Shown in pieces: positions 9,976 through 18,665 of a DNA stretch of 64,000 bases. The translations under genes were made by a program, and so were the position numbers. The notes below the pieces were generated by a model. The model searched no databases and was not told the DNA's origin. It saw only the letters and a list, made by a program, of their open reading frames with translations. Location of the stretch: positions 1 to 64,000 of the forward strand of contig JBAYZS010000006.1 in the NCBI GenBank assembly GCA_041672395.1, given 5' to 3'. Position 1 is the first letter of the stretch. Every line of letters starts with the position of its first letter. Origin of the DNA: UBA5287 sp041672395. Lineage in GTDB: Bacteria > Bacteroidota > Bacteroidia > Bacteroidales > Dysgonomonadaceae.

Positions 9976-12900
9976 TTAGTCAAGTGTTACACTTAGACCT
10001 AGACCACGTAATTCGTGGAGTAATACATTCAATGACTCAGGAATACCGGGTTGTGGCATTGGCTCGCCTTTAACAATTGCTTCATAAGCTTTTGAACGAC
10101 CAACAACATCATCGGATTTAATAGTCAGGATTTCTTGTAGGATATTTGATGCACCAAATGCTTCTAGTGCCCATACTTCCATTTCTCCAAATCGTTGACC
10201 TCCAAATTGGGCTTTACCACCAAGGGGTTGCTGAGTAATTAGTGAATATGGTCCGATTGAACGTGCATGCATCTTATCTTCAACCATATGGCCGAGTTTT
10301 AGCATGTATATTATTCCAACAGTAGCAGGTTGATCAAAGCGTTCGCCGGTTCCTCCATCATAAAGATAAGTTTTACCATAACGCGGAACACCTGCTTTGT
10401 CAGTCCAATCAACTAAATCATCTAATGAGGCTCCATCAAAAATTGGTGTTGCAAATTTTACACCTAACTCTTTACCTGCCCAGCCAAGAACAGTTTCGAA
10501 AATCTGTCCTAAGTTCATACGTGAAGGTACACCCAGAGGGTTTAATACTATGTCAACTGTTGTTCCATCATCAAGGAAAGGCATATCTTCTTGTCGTACG
10601 ATTTTTGAGACAATACCTTTATTTCCGTGGCGTCCAGCCATTTTATCACCAACTTGAATCTTACGTTTCTTAGCCACATAAACTTTAGCAATCTGCATGA
10701 TTCCCGAAGGAAGTTCATCACCAATTGTAAGATCAAAACGTTTACGTTTCAAATCAGAATCGATTTCTTTGTGTTTACGCAAATAATTGATTACAGTTTG
10801 ACGGATTAAATCGTTTGTATGTGATTCTGTAGTCCATTTTGTGAGTTGAACTGCCTGATAATCAATATCCGATAAAACCTTTAGTGTAAACTTTGTTCCT
10901 TTAGTAACTACTTCATTTGTGGTGTAATCTTTAACACCTGCAGATGATTTGCCTTCTGTAAGTTTGAGCAATTTCTCTATCAGTATTCTACGAAGATTTT
11001 CTAATTTCGTTTCATACTCTTCATCTAATTTGGGAAGCAATGCTTTATTTGATAATTTACCTTTTCCTTTTTTACCTGCTTTAGCAAATAAATTAGTTCC
11101 GATAATTACTCCTTTAAGCGAAGGTGATGCTTTTAGTGATGCATCTTTAACATCTCCTGCTTTATCACCAAAAATTGCACGAAGTAATTTTTCTTCTGGT
11201 GATGGGTCTGATTCTCCTTTTGGAGTAATTTTACCAATTAAGATATCTCCCGGTTTTATTCGAGCACCAATACGTATAATACCTCTTTCGTCCAGATCTT
11301 TTGTAGCTTCTTCGCTAACATTTGGAATGTCTGAAGTAAGTTCCTCCAATCCACGCTTTGTTTCTCTAACTTCAAGTGAGAATTCTTCTACGTGTACAGA
11401 AGTGAAAACATCGTTACTTACCATTCTTTCATTAAGAACAATGGCATCCTCATAGTTATAACCTTTCCAAGGCATGAATGCCACTTTCAGGTTCCTTCCA
11501 ATTGCAAGTTCACCTTTTTCGGTGGCATAACCTTCTGTAAGGATTTGTCCTTGAACTACTTTATCTCCCTCGTTACAAATTGGACGTAAGTCGATAGTTG
11601 TATTTTGGTTTGTTCTGCGGAACTTTGGAATAGAATATGTTTTTATCGAGTCTTCGAAATTAACAAATTCTTCTTCTTCTGTTCTGTCATATTTAATTTT
11701 AATAGTTGTAGCATCTACATATACTATTTTGCCGCTTCCTTCAGCTGTGATTTGTGTGCGTGAATCAAAAATTAGCGGTCCTTCAATTCCGGTACCAACA
11801 ATTGGAGATTCGCTACGCATCAACGGAACAGCCTGGCGCATCATGTTTGATCCCATCAATGCTCGGTTAGCGTCATCATGCTCAAGAAATGGAATAAGCG
11901 CTGCTGCAATAGATGCAATCTGCATTGGAGAAACGTCCATATAGTCAACGTCTTCAGGAGTGACAACTGGGAAGTCGGCATTCTCTCTTGATTTTACGCG
12001 TTGATTAACCAAATGACCGTTTTCTTCATATGGCTCATTTCCTTGAGCTATAATTTTTCCTTCTTCTGCTTCAGCAGCAAGATATACTATTTCATCATTC
12101 TTAGTATTTACTTTTCCATCTGTTACAACTCTATAAGGTGTTTCGATGAATCCCAAATCGTTAATTTTGGCATAAACACAAAGAGAAGAAATAAGTCCAA
12201 TGTTTGGTCCTTCTGGAGTTTCAATTGGACAAAGACGTCCGTAGTGAGTATAATGAACGTCACGAACTTCAAATCCTGCTCGTTCACGAGAAAGACCACC
12301 TGGACCTAGAGCTGATAAACGACGTTTATGGGTAATCTCTGCTAGTGGATTTGTTTGATCCATAAACTGAGATAACGCATTTGTTCCAAAGAATGTATTA
12401 ATAACAGAAGAAATTGTTTTTGCGTTGATCAAATCAATAGGCGTAAACACTTCATTGTCACGTACATTCATTCTTTCACGAATGATTCGAGCCATACGGT
12501 TCAAACCAACACCAAACTGATTATATAATTGTTCGCCGACAGTGCGTACACGTCTATTACTTAGGTGATCAATATCATCAACCTGAGCTTTAGAATTTAC
12601 TAATTCAATTAGATATTTGATAATTTCAATAATATCCTCTTTTGTTAGCACGCGGATATTCTCATCTGTCTGCAGATTTAATTTCTTGTTAATTCGGTAA
12701 CGACCAACATCGCCTAAATCGTATCTCTTTTCAGAGAAGAACAGATTGTTAATAACCTCTCGAGCACTTGAATCATCTGGTGGTTCAGCGCTACGTATCT
12801 GTCGATAAATGTATTTAACTGCATCGATTTCCGAATTACTCGGATCTTTTTGCAATGTATTGTATATTATTGAAAAATCTGAAGAACCTGGAGTTTCTTT

Positions 12901-13791
12901 GTGAAGTAAAATAGATTCTACTCCAGAATCCAGTATCAGATCCATTTGTTCTTCTTCAAGAATTGTTTCACGGTCGATAATCATTTCATATCGTTCAATA
13001 GAAGTCACTTCGCCAGTATCTTCGTCTACAAAGTCTTCCATCCACGTTTTTGAAACACGGGCCGCTAATTTTCTGCCAATACTCTTTTTCAGATTTGTCT
13101 TTGACACTTTAATTTCTTCCGCAAGATTGAAAATTTCAAGGATATCCTTGTCTCTTTCAAAACCTATTGCTCGAAGTAATGTTGTGACAGGCAGTTTCTT
13201 TTTACGATCAATGTATGCATACATAACATTGTTAATGTCTGTTGCAAATTCAATCCATGATCCTTTAAAAGGAATAATACGCGCAGAATAAAGTTTTGTA
13301 CCGTTGGCATGCACACTTTGTCCAAAGAATACCCCCGGTGAACGGTGTAATTGAGAAACAATAACTCTTTCCGCCCCGTTGATAACAAAAGTTCCTTTTT
13401 CTGTCATGTAAGGAATCGTCCCTAAATAGACATCCTGAATAACAGGTGCGAAATCTTCGTGATCAGGGTCTGTACAATACAAGTATAGTTTAGCTTTTAA
13501 TGGAACACTATAAGTGAGTCCTCTTTCATTGCATTCGTCAATAGTGTAACGAGGAGGATCAACATAATAGTCGAGAAATTCGAGGACAAAATTATTGCGG
13601 GTGTCAGTGATAGGGAAGTTTTCAGTGAAAACTTTATAAAGCCCTTCGTTTTTTCTGCTTTCGGGAGGGGCATCAAGTTGTAGAAAATCTTGAAACGATT
13701 TTAGCTGTACAGCCAAAAAATCGGGGTATTCAAGAGGATTCTTGATTGATGTAAAATTTATTCTTTGATTGTTGGCTTTAATTGATGACAT
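9976..13791 (-). CDS. rpoB: DNA-directed RNA polymerase subunit beta
   Basis: Second-largest RNA polymerase subunit, 1271 residues, as in other Bacteroidota. The N-terminal lobe (INFTSIKNPLEYPDFLAVQL) is typical of the phylum. The rifampicin-binding cluster is visible as FGTNALSQFMDQTNPLAE, THKRRLSALGPGGL and RVHYTHYGRLCPIETPEGPN-type sequence. The C-terminal motifs QPLGGKAQFGGQRFGEMEVW and ALEAFGAS are also present. In the rifampicin region the usual Q, D, H, R and S positions look wild type. The gene follows rplL after a 99-base gap holding a strong hairpin and precedes rpoC. Confidence 0.99.
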   Translation of the reverse strand: MSSIKANNQRINFTSIKNPLEYPDFLAVQLKSFQDFLQLDAPPESRKNEGLYKVFTENFPITDTRNNFVLEFLDYYVDPPRYTIDECNERGLTYSVPLKAKLYLYCTDPDHEDFAPVIQDVYLGTIPYMTEKGTFVINGAERVIVSQLHRSPGVFFGQSVHANGTKLYSARIIPFKGSWIEFATDINNVMYAYIDRKKKLPVTTLLRAIGFERDKDILEIFNLAEEIKVSKTNLKKSIGRKLAARVSKTWMEDFVDEDTGEVTSIERYEMIIDRETILEEEQMDLILDSGVESILLHKETPGSSDFSIIYNTLQKDPSNSEIDAVKYIYRQIRSAEPPDDSSAREVINNLFFSEKRYDLGDVGRYRINKKLNLQTDENIRVLTKEDIIEIIKYLIELVNSKAQVDDIDHLSNRRVRTVGEQLYNQFGVGLNRMARIIRERMNVRDNEVFTPIDLINAKTISSVINTFFGTNALSQFMDQTNPLAEITHKRRLSALGPGGLSRERAGFEVRDVHYTHYGRLCPIETPEGPNIGLISSLCVYAKINDLGFIETPYRVVTDGKVNTKNDEIVYLAAEAEEGKIIAQGNEPYEENGHLVNQRVKSRENADFPVVTPEDVDYMDVSPMQIASIAAALIPFLEHDDANRALMGSNMMRQAVPLMRSESPIVGTGIEGPLIFDSRTQITAEGSGKIVYVDATTIKIKYDRTEEEEFVNFEDSIKTYSIPKFRRTNQNTTIDLRPICNEGDKVVQGQILTEGYATEKGELAIGRNLKVAFMPWKGYNYEDAIVLNERMVSNDVFTSVHVEEFSLEVRETKRGLEELTSDIPNVSEEATKDLDERGIIRIGARIKPGDILIGKITPKGESDPSPEEKLLRAIFGDKAGDVKDASLKASPSLKGVIIGTNLFAKAGKKGKGKLSNKALLPKLDEEYETKLENLRRILIEKLLKLTEGKSSAGVKDYTTNEVVTKGTKFTLKVLSDIDYQAVQLTKWTTESHTNDLIRQTVINYLRKHKEIDSDLKRKRFDLTIGDELPSGIMQIAKVYVAKKRKIQVGDKMAGRHGNKGIVSKIVRQEDMPFLDDGTTVDIVLNPLGVPSRMNLGQIFETVLGWAGKELGVKFATPIFDGASLDDLVDWTDKAGVPRYGKTYLYDGGTGERFDQPATVGIIYMLKLGHMVEDKMHARSIGPYSLITQQPLGGKAQFGGQRFGEMEVWALEAFGASNILQEILTIKSDDVVGRSKAYEAIVKGEPMPQPGIPESLNVLLHELRGLGLSVTLD

Positions 13792-13832
13792 AGCTGGAGT
13801 TTTTTATTGAACTAAATAGAAATGACACAAAA

Positions 13833-13864
13833 GGTTAAGAATCTTCCTAGGAAGATTCCTAACC
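13833..13864 (-). promoter_or_regulatory. Attenuator-like hairpin between rplL and rpoB
   Basis: On the minus strand GGTTAGGAATCTTCC pairs with GGAAGATTCTTAACC (15 pairs with one mismatch) almost without a loop, followed by TTTTGTG. It lies where E. coli has its rplL-rpoB attenuator and RNase III site. The weak T-run suggests partial termination that lowers polymerase-subunit output relative to L7/L12. Confidence 0.55.
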
Positions 13865-13890
13865 AAATAACCTATTTTAGGTGACCTTTG

Positions 13891-14268
13891 TTATTTAAGT
13901 TCAACTTCTGCTCCGGCTTCTTCAAGTTGTTTTTTCAATGATTCTGCTTCTTCTTTAGAAACACCTTTTTTGATTTCACTAGGAGCTGCGTCAACTAAAT
14001 CTTTAGCTTCTTTTAAACCAAGACCTGTTAACTCTTTAACTGCTTTTACAACTTGTAGTTTTGCTGCACCAGCACTCTTTAATAAAACATCGAAAGAAGT
14101 TTGTTCTTCTACTACGGCTTCAGCGCCGGCTGCAGGTCCTGCAGCAACAGCAACTGCTGCAGCAGCTGGCTCGATACCATATTCTGTTTTTAAAATTTCA
14201 GCAAGTTCGCTAACTTCTTTTACGGTCAAGTTAACTAATTGTTCAGCAAATGCTTTTAAGTCTGCCAT
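13891..14268 (-). CDS. rplL: Ribosomal protein bL12 (L7/L12)
   Basis: Multimeric stalk protein of the large ribosomal subunit that recruits translation GTPases. The 125-residue product has the N-terminal dimerisation helices (LKAFAEQLVNLTVKEVSEL), an Ala-rich hinge (PAAAAVAVAAGPAAGAEA), and the C-terminal factor-binding domain (KIQVVKAVKELTGLGLKEAK-like, with EIKKGVSKEEAESLK). It lies 50 bases after rplJ and is separated from rpoB by an attenuator-like hairpin. That fits the need for several copies of bL12 per ribosome. Confidence 0.98.
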   Translation of the reverse strand: MADLKAFAEQLVNLTVKEVSELAEILKTEYGIEPAAAAVAVAAGPAAGAEAVVEEQTSFDVLLKSAGAAKLQVVKAVKELTGLGLKEAKDLVDAAPSEIKKGVSKEEAESLKKQLEEAGAEVELK

Positions 14269-14318
14269 TTTTTGTTATGATTTAAATTGATTATTGATTT
14301 TTATTTTTTGTGAATAAA

Positions 14319-14828
14319 TCACTTTTCCGAGAGGGTTGTTAATATACCATGAATGGTGTTTCCTCCGGATTGAAGAGCTGATATAACATTCTTTGCAGGT
14401 GACTGCAGTAAAGCGATAACATCTCCGATAAGTTCATTTTTACTTTTGATATTTACAAGATCTTTCAAAGTGTTAGCTCCAATAAAGAAGCTTTCTTGAA
14501 CATAAGCACCCTTTAATTTAGGTATCTCATTCTTGTATTTATCTATTAATTTAGCGGGTGCATTAGCTGCATTGGAAAACATAATTGCTGTATTACCTTT
14601 TAAAATAGGATACAGTTCTTCATAATTTTTGTCCAATGAATCAAATGCTTTACGTAGCAAAGTGTTTTTAACAACCAGCAGTTTAATGTCTTGTTTTGAA
14701 CAATCTCTTCTCAACTGATTTGTTTTAGCTGCATTAAGTGTAGCTATATCAGTAAGATAAAAGTGTTCATACTCTTTAACATAACTTGCTAATTTGTTTA
14801 TAATAAGATTTTTATCTTCCTTCTTCAT
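14319..14828 (-). CDS. rplJ: Ribosomal protein uL10
   Basis: Base of the ribosomal stalk; binds 23S rRNA and carries the L7/L12 dimers through its C-terminal helix. The 169-residue product begins MKKEDKNLIINKLASYVKEY and contains the family pattern of RRDCSKQDIKLLVVKNTLLRKA. It lies 18 bases after rplA, so there is little room for the long rplJ leader used for autoregulation in E. coli. Any L10 feedback would have to act elsewhere on the transcript. Confidence 0.97.
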   Translation of the reverse strand: MKKEDKNLIINKLASYVKEYEHFYLTDIATLNAAKTNQLRRDCSKQDIKLLVVKNTLLRKAFDSLDKNYEELYPILKGNTAIMFSNAANAPAKLIDKYKNEIPKLKGAYVQESFFIGANTLKDLVNIKSKNELIGDVIALLQSPAKNVISALQSGGNTIHGILTTLSEK

Positions 14829-14846
14829 TTTTCGTTCTCCTTTTCG

Positions 14847-15545
14847 TTAATTTTCGTCTATTGATTTCGGGTCAATACTTAGTCCCGGACTCATAGTACT
14901 GGAAAGATAAATGCTCTTAATATAAGTACCTTTTGCTGCTGTCGGTTTCAGTTTGATTAGCGTTTGAATAAATTCTTTCGCATTTCCACTAATTTGTTCG
15001 ACTGTAAAAGATACTTTTCCGATTGAAGTATGAATAATACCAGCTTTGTCTACTTTAAAGTCGATTTTCCCCTGTTTTACCTCTTGAACTGCTTTCGCAA
15101 CGTCAATGGTAACAGTACCGCTTTTTGGGTTTGGCATCAAGCCACGGGGTCCTAAGATACGTCCTAAGGCACCGATTTTACCCATGATGGCGGGTTGTGT
15201 GATAATAACATCCACATCAGTCCAACCTCCTTTTATTTTTTCGATATATTCATCAAGTCCTACATAGTCGGCGCCAGCTTCTTTAGCTTGGGTTTCGACA
15301 TCAGGAGTACATAATACAAGAACTCTGACTTGTTTACCAGTTCCATGAGGTAGAGATACTACACCTCTAACCATCTGATTCGCTTTTCGAGGATCTACGC
15401 CAAGACGTACATCGATATCCACAGATGCATCGAATTTTGTTGTGGTGATTTCTTTCACCAAGGCAGATGCTTCTTTCAGCGTGTAGGCTCTTCCTGCTTC
15501 AATCTTGCTATTAGCTAACTTTTGATTTTTTGTAAGTTTACTCAT
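14847..15545 (-). CDS. rplA: Ribosomal protein uL1
   Basis: L1 stalk protein of the large subunit, involved in release of deacylated tRNA from the E site and a classical translational repressor of its own operon. The 232-residue product shows the family signature (VDIDVRLGVDPRKANQMVRG), the core IGALGRILGPRGLMPNPK-type loop, and the C-terminal IYLSSTMSPGLSID. It lies 19 bases after rplK in the same operon. Confidence 0.98.
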   Translation of the reverse strand: MSKLTKNQKLANSKIEAGRAYTLKEASALVKEITTTKFDASVDIDVRLGVDPRKANQMVRGVVSLPHGTGKQVRVLVLCTPDVETQAKEAGADYVGLDEYIEKIKGGWTDVDVIITQPAIMGKIGALGRILGPRGLMPNPKSGTVTIDVAKAVQEVKQGKIDFKVDKAGIIHTSIGKVSFTVEQISGNAKEFIQTLIKLKPTAAKGTYIKSIYLSSTMSPGLSIDPKSIDEN

Positions 15546-15564
15546 TTTTTCAATTGAAGTTTAA

Positions 15565-16011
15565 TTAATTAATATCATCAGGAAAATCCCCTTTAACTGA
15601 GATACCCATACTACGAGCAGTTCCTGCAACCATGCGCATTGCTGATTCCATTGTGAAACAATTTAAGTCCGGCATCTTTTCTTCAGCAATTGCTTTTACC
15701 TGATCCCAGGTGATTTCAGCAACTTTCTTACGATTAGGTTCAGCCGAACCTCCTTTTATTTTGCTCGCCTCTAATAGTTGAATCGCTACCGGTGGTGTTT
15801 TAACAATAAAATCAAAAGACTTATCGGTATAATAAGTAATTACTACTGGTAATACTTTGCCGGCTTTGTCTTGAGTTCTGGCATTGAATTGCTTGCAAAA
15901 CTCCATAATGTTAATCCCTTTAGAACCTAATGCGGGTCCAACGGGTGGAGATGGGTTTGCAGCTCCTCCTTTGATTTGTAATTTTAGTTGTCCAGCAACT
16001 TCTTTTGCCAT
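15565..16011 (-). CDS. rplK: Ribosomal protein uL11
   Basis: Binds the GTPase-associated region of 23S rRNA and is needed for RelA stringent-response activation. At 148 residues it has the expected length. The proline-rich N-terminal domain (GGAANPSPPVGPALGSKGIN, IMEFCKQFNART) and the C-terminal rRNA-binding domain (ESAMRMVAGTARSMGI) are both complete. It lies 73 bases after nusG. Confidence 0.98.
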   Translation of the reverse strand: MAKEVAGQLKLQIKGGAANPSPPVGPALGSKGINIMEFCKQFNARTQDKAGKVLPVVITYYTDKSFDFIVKTPPVAIQLLEASKIKGGSAEPNRKKVAEITWDQVKAIAEEKMPDLNCFTMESAMRMVAGTARSMGISVKGDFPDDIN

Positions 16012-16084
16012 TTTCTTTGATTTATTTAATTACGGTTTTGAAACACGCGAAAGAATGTACAGTGTGCGTAACCAACTTCTGTTA

Positions 16085-16627
16085 TTATTCTTTCTCTACT
16101 TGCATATATCCCAACTCTAGGAGTTGTTTACGACCAAAGATTTTAACCATCACTTTAAGTTTCTTTCTCTCGTCATTTACTTCTTCTACTACGCCGGAAA
16201 AACTGCTGAAGGGACCACTGGTCACTTTAACGTTTTCCCCTGGATAAAAATGCAGATCAAATTCATCACTTGATTCTCCCATCTCATCCATTTTGCCAAG
16301 AAGACGCTTTACCTCAGAATCTCTAAGAGGTTGAGGATCAGTCGTATTGGGAAGAAATCCCGCTACGAAGTTAATGTTTTTAAGTTCGTGAATTACTTCA
16401 CCCGTAAGACGTGCTTCAATGAGTACGTATCCGGGAAGAAAAGGACGCTCTTTCGCAACTTTTTTTCCACCTCGTACTATAAAAGTTTTGTCTGTCGGAA
16501 TAAGAACTTGAGAGATATACTTACCTAATTCGGTTTTTTGAATTTCTGTCTCAAGGTATTCTTTGACTTTGTTCTCTTTACCACTAACAGCACGCAAGAC
16601 GTACCATTTGTATTCGTTTTCAGCCAT
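16085..16627 (-). CDS. nusG: Transcription elongation/antitermination factor NusG
   Basis: Binds the RNA polymerase clamp, suppresses pausing, and couples transcription to Rho or the ribosome. The 180-residue protein has an NGN domain (YKWYVLRAVSGKENKVKEYL ... PGYVLIEARLTGE) and a C-terminal KOW domain (GENVKVTSGPFSSFSGVVEE). It follows secE by 20 bases, the standard secE-nusG-rplK order. Confidence 0.98.
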   Translation of the reverse strand: MAENEYKWYVLRAVSGKENKVKEYLETEIQKTELGKYISQVLIPTDKTFIVRGGKKVAKERPFLPGYVLIEARLTGEVIHELKNINFVAGFLPNTTDPQPLRDSEVKRLLGKMDEMGESSDEFDLHFYPGENVKVTSGPFSSFSGVVEEVNDERKKLKVMVKIFGRKQLLELGYMQVEKE

Positions 16628-16647
16628 TTTAATTCCTTAATTTCAGA

Positions 16648-16839
16648 TTACAAAATACCATAAAGAAGCTTTAAAATCCAATCGAAAAGAACATCTACGC
16701 CAAATACTATAAGTGCGATTATAAGGGAAGCAATCAATACAATCACAGTACTGCTGGATAGCTCTTGTCTTGTTGGCCAGGATACTTTATGAACTAATTC
16801 ATTATAAGCATCTTTGAAATATACAACTATTTTTTTCAT
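16648..16839 (-). CDS. secE: Protein translocase subunit SecE
   Basis: Small inner-membrane subunit that clamps SecY in the Sec translocon. At 63 residues it is the short single-helix form. An amphipathic N-terminal segment (YFKDAYNELVHKVSWPTRQE, holding the conserved K-V-x-W-P) precedes one membrane helix (TVIVLIASLIIALIVFGVDV). It lies between tRNA-Trp and nusG, as in many bacteria. Confidence 0.97.
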   Translation of the reverse strand: MKKIVVYFKDAYNELVHKVSWPTRQELSSSTVIVLIASLIIALIVFGVDVLFDWILKLLYGIL

Positions 16840-16857
16840 TTATATTGGTTCATTTTG

Positions 16858-16931
16858 CACGGGTCGAGAGACTCGAACTCCCGACACCTGGTTTTGGAGA
16901 CCAGTGCTCTACCAAACTGAGCTAGACCCGT
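16858..16931 (-). tRNA. tRNA-Trp (anticodon CCA)
   Basis: A complete cloverleaf on the minus strand. The acceptor ACGGGTC pairs with GACCCGT and the discriminator base is G. The anticodon stem CTGGT/ACCAG encloses a CTCCAAA loop with anticodon CCA, and the T arm contains GTTCGAGTC. The 3' CCA is not encoded. It lies between tuf and secE, the conserved position of tRNA-Trp. Confidence 0.97.
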
Positions 16932-16936
16932 AAATG

Positions 16937-16967
16937 ACTTAGTTGGAGTAAATGACTCCAACTAAGT
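16937..16967 (-). promoter_or_regulatory. Perfect 13-pair hairpin between tuf and tRNA-Trp
   Basis: ACTTAGTTGGAGT pairs perfectly with ACTCCAACTAAGT around a 5-base loop. On the transcribed (minus) strand it lies directly before the tRNA 5' end and is not followed by a T-run. It is probably a processing site or transcript-end stabiliser for tuf mRNA and not an efficient terminator. Confidence 0.5.
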
Positions 16968-16976
16968 TTTATTAGA

Positions 16977-18164
16977 TTAGTTTAATAATTCAGTTATCTG
17001 TCCAGCTCCAACTGTACGTCCACCTTCACGTATGGCGAAGCGAAGACCTATGCTACAAGCTACCGGATAGATTAGATCCACTTCGATAGTAACGTTATCA
17101 CCAGGCATTACCATTTCTACACCTTCAGGAAGATGAATCTCACCTGTAATATCAAGTGTACGAATATAGAATTGAGGACGATAGTTATTATGGAATGGAG
17201 TGTGACGTCCACCTTCTTCTTTCTTCAAGATATAAACCTCAGCTTTAAATTTAGAGTGAGGAGTAACTTTTCCCGGGTGTGTGATTACCATACCACGTTT
17301 GATCTCTTCTTTATCAATACCGCGGAGCAGCAAACCAACATTGTCACCAGCTTGACCATCGTCAAGAATTTTACGGAACATTTCAACTCCGGTAACTACT
17401 GATTTCTTTCCTTCAGAGCCCAATCCAATGATTTGAACTTCATCTCCTGTTTTGATAAGGCCAGTTTCTATACGACCTGTAGCAACAGTACCACGACCAG
17501 TGATAGAAAATACGTCTTCAACAGGCATCAAGAATGGTTTATCAACATCACGTGGAGGCAGCGGAATCCATGTATCAACAGCATCCATCAGTTCCATTAC
17601 TTTATCTTCCCATTTTGGATCACCGTTCAAAGCACCCAAAGCAGAACCTTGAATAAAAGGAGTGTTGTCACCATCAAAATTATAGAAAGAAAGAAGTTCT
17701 CTCATTTCCATTTCTACAAGTTCGAGCATTTCGGCATCGTCCACTAAGTCACATTTGTTCATGAAAACAACCAATCTTGGAACGTTTACTTGGCGTGCAA
17801 GTAGGATGTGTTCACGAGTTTGAGGCATTGGACCGTCAGTAGCTGCAACAACAATGATTGCACCGTCCATCTGAGCAGCACCAGTAACCATGTTTTTTAC
17901 ATAGTCAGCGTGACCTGGACAGTCAACGTGTGCATAGTGGCGATTTGCTGTTTCATATTCTACGTGTGAAGTATTGATTGTAATACCTCTTTCTTTTTCT
18001 TCGGGAGCGTTGTCAATCGAATCGAATGAGCGAACTTCAGAGAAACCTTTTTTACTTAATACGGTTGTTATAGCAGCCGTTAAGGTTGTTTTACCGTGGT
18101 CAACGTGGCCGATTGTACCGATGTTAACATGCGGTTTTGATCGGTTAAAATGTTCTTTTGCCAT
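16977..18164 (-). CDS. tuf: Elongation factor Tu
   Basis: GTPase that delivers aminoacyl-tRNA to the ribosome. The 395-residue protein has the P-loop GHVDHGKTT near residue 19, the switch region RGITI, the DCPGHADYVK motif, NKCDLVD and SALGALNGD for guanine recognition, then two beta-barrel domains ending VGAGQITELLN. It directly follows four tRNA genes and precedes tRNA-Trp and secE, the classical tufB arrangement. It is the only tuf copy in the window. Confidence 0.99.
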   Translation of the reverse strand: MAKEHFNRSKPHVNIGTIGHVDHGKTTLTAAITTVLSKKGFSEVRSFDSIDNAPEEKERGITINTSHVEYETANRHYAHVDCPGHADYVKNMVTGAAQMDGAIIVVAATDGPMPQTREHILLARQVNVPRLVVFMNKCDLVDDAEMLELVEMEMRELLSFYNFDGDNTPFIQGSALGALNGDPKWEDKVMELMDAVDTWIPLPPRDVDKPFLMPVEDVFSITGRGTVATGRIETGLIKTGDEVQIIGLGSEGKKSVVTGVEMFRKILDDGQAGDNVGLLLRGIDKEEIKRGMVITHPGKVTPHSKFKAEVYILKKEEGGRHTPFHNNYRPQFYIRTLDITGEIHLPEGVEMVMPGDNVTIEVDLIYPVACSIGLRFAIREGGRTVGAGQITELLN

Positions 18165-18287
18165 AAAATGTCCTATTAATAGTTTATAAAAAGTATATGT
18201 TATTTAATTTCTTATCTGTTTTAAAACACATTCCTCTGTGCAAAGCCAATAATACTTGCTTTCACAGAGTTTTAAATCAAAAAAAAG

Positions 18288-18359
18288 AGCCGATGGCGGG
18301 AGTTGAACCCGCGACCTCTTCCTTACCAAGGAAGCGCTCTACCCCTGAGCTACATTGGC
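18288..18359 (-). tRNA. tRNA-Thr (anticodon GGT)
   Basis: The minus strand folds as a cloverleaf with anticodon stem CTTCC/GGAAG, loop TTGGTAA and anticodon GGT. The T arm is GCGGG-TTCAACT-CCCGC. The acceptor is GCCAATG against CATCGGC, which leaves an A-C mismatch at the fourth pair. It lies immediately upstream of tuf, like E. coli thrT. Confidence 0.95.
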
Positions 18360-18364
18360 AAAAG

Positions 18365-18437
18365 AGCGGAAGACGGGACTCAAACCCGCGACCCTCAGCT
18401 TGGAAGGCTAATGCTCTATCAACTGAGCTACTTCCGC
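18365..18437 (-). tRNA. tRNA-Gly (anticodon TCC)
   Basis: The acceptor GCGGAAG/CTTCCGC is perfect. The anticodon stem TTAGC/GCTGA encloses loop CTTCCAA with anticodon TCC. It is the second of the four tRNAs before tuf counting back from the gene, corresponding to glyT in the E. coli order. Confidence 0.96.
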
Positions 18438-18495
18438 AAATTCACCACTTCTATGTGGATACTTTAGCAAAGCTAACTATATCCTGAAAGGGGTG

Positions 18496-18577
18496 TGGGC
18501 AGTGATGGATTCGAACCACCGAAGGCTAAGCCAGCTGAGTTACAGTCAGCCCCATTTGGCCACTCTGGTAACTGCCC
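18496..18577 (-). tRNA. tRNA-Tyr (anticodon GTA)
   Basis: Long variable-arm tRNA. The acceptor is GGGCAGT/ACTGCCC, and the anticodon stem GCTGA/TCAGC encloses loop CTGTAAC with anticodon GTA. The large variable arm (GGCTTAGCC type) is expected of bacterial tRNA-Tyr. It corresponds to tyrU in the conserved cluster. Confidence 0.97.
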
Positions 18578-18591
18578 TTTCTGTTTTTTTG

Positions 18592-18665
18592 AGCCTCTTG
18601 TCGGATTCGAACCAACGACCCCGAGATTACAAATCACGTGCTCTGGCCAACTGAGCTAAAGAGGC
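18592..18665 (-). tRNA. tRNA-Thr (anticodon TGT)
   Basis: The acceptor GCCTCTT/AAGAGGC is perfect. The anticodon loop TTTGTAA gives TGT, flanked by stem CGTGA/TCTCG with a T-T mismatch in its middle pair. The T arm is GTTGG-TTCGAAT-CCGAC. It is the first tRNA after the promoter, matching thrU. Confidence 0.95.

Noticed and set aside
10949..11455. 168-codon open frame on the plus strand inside rpoB
   Set aside because: It is the antisense shadow of a conserved rpoB region, rich in Ser/Leu without any motif or promoter.
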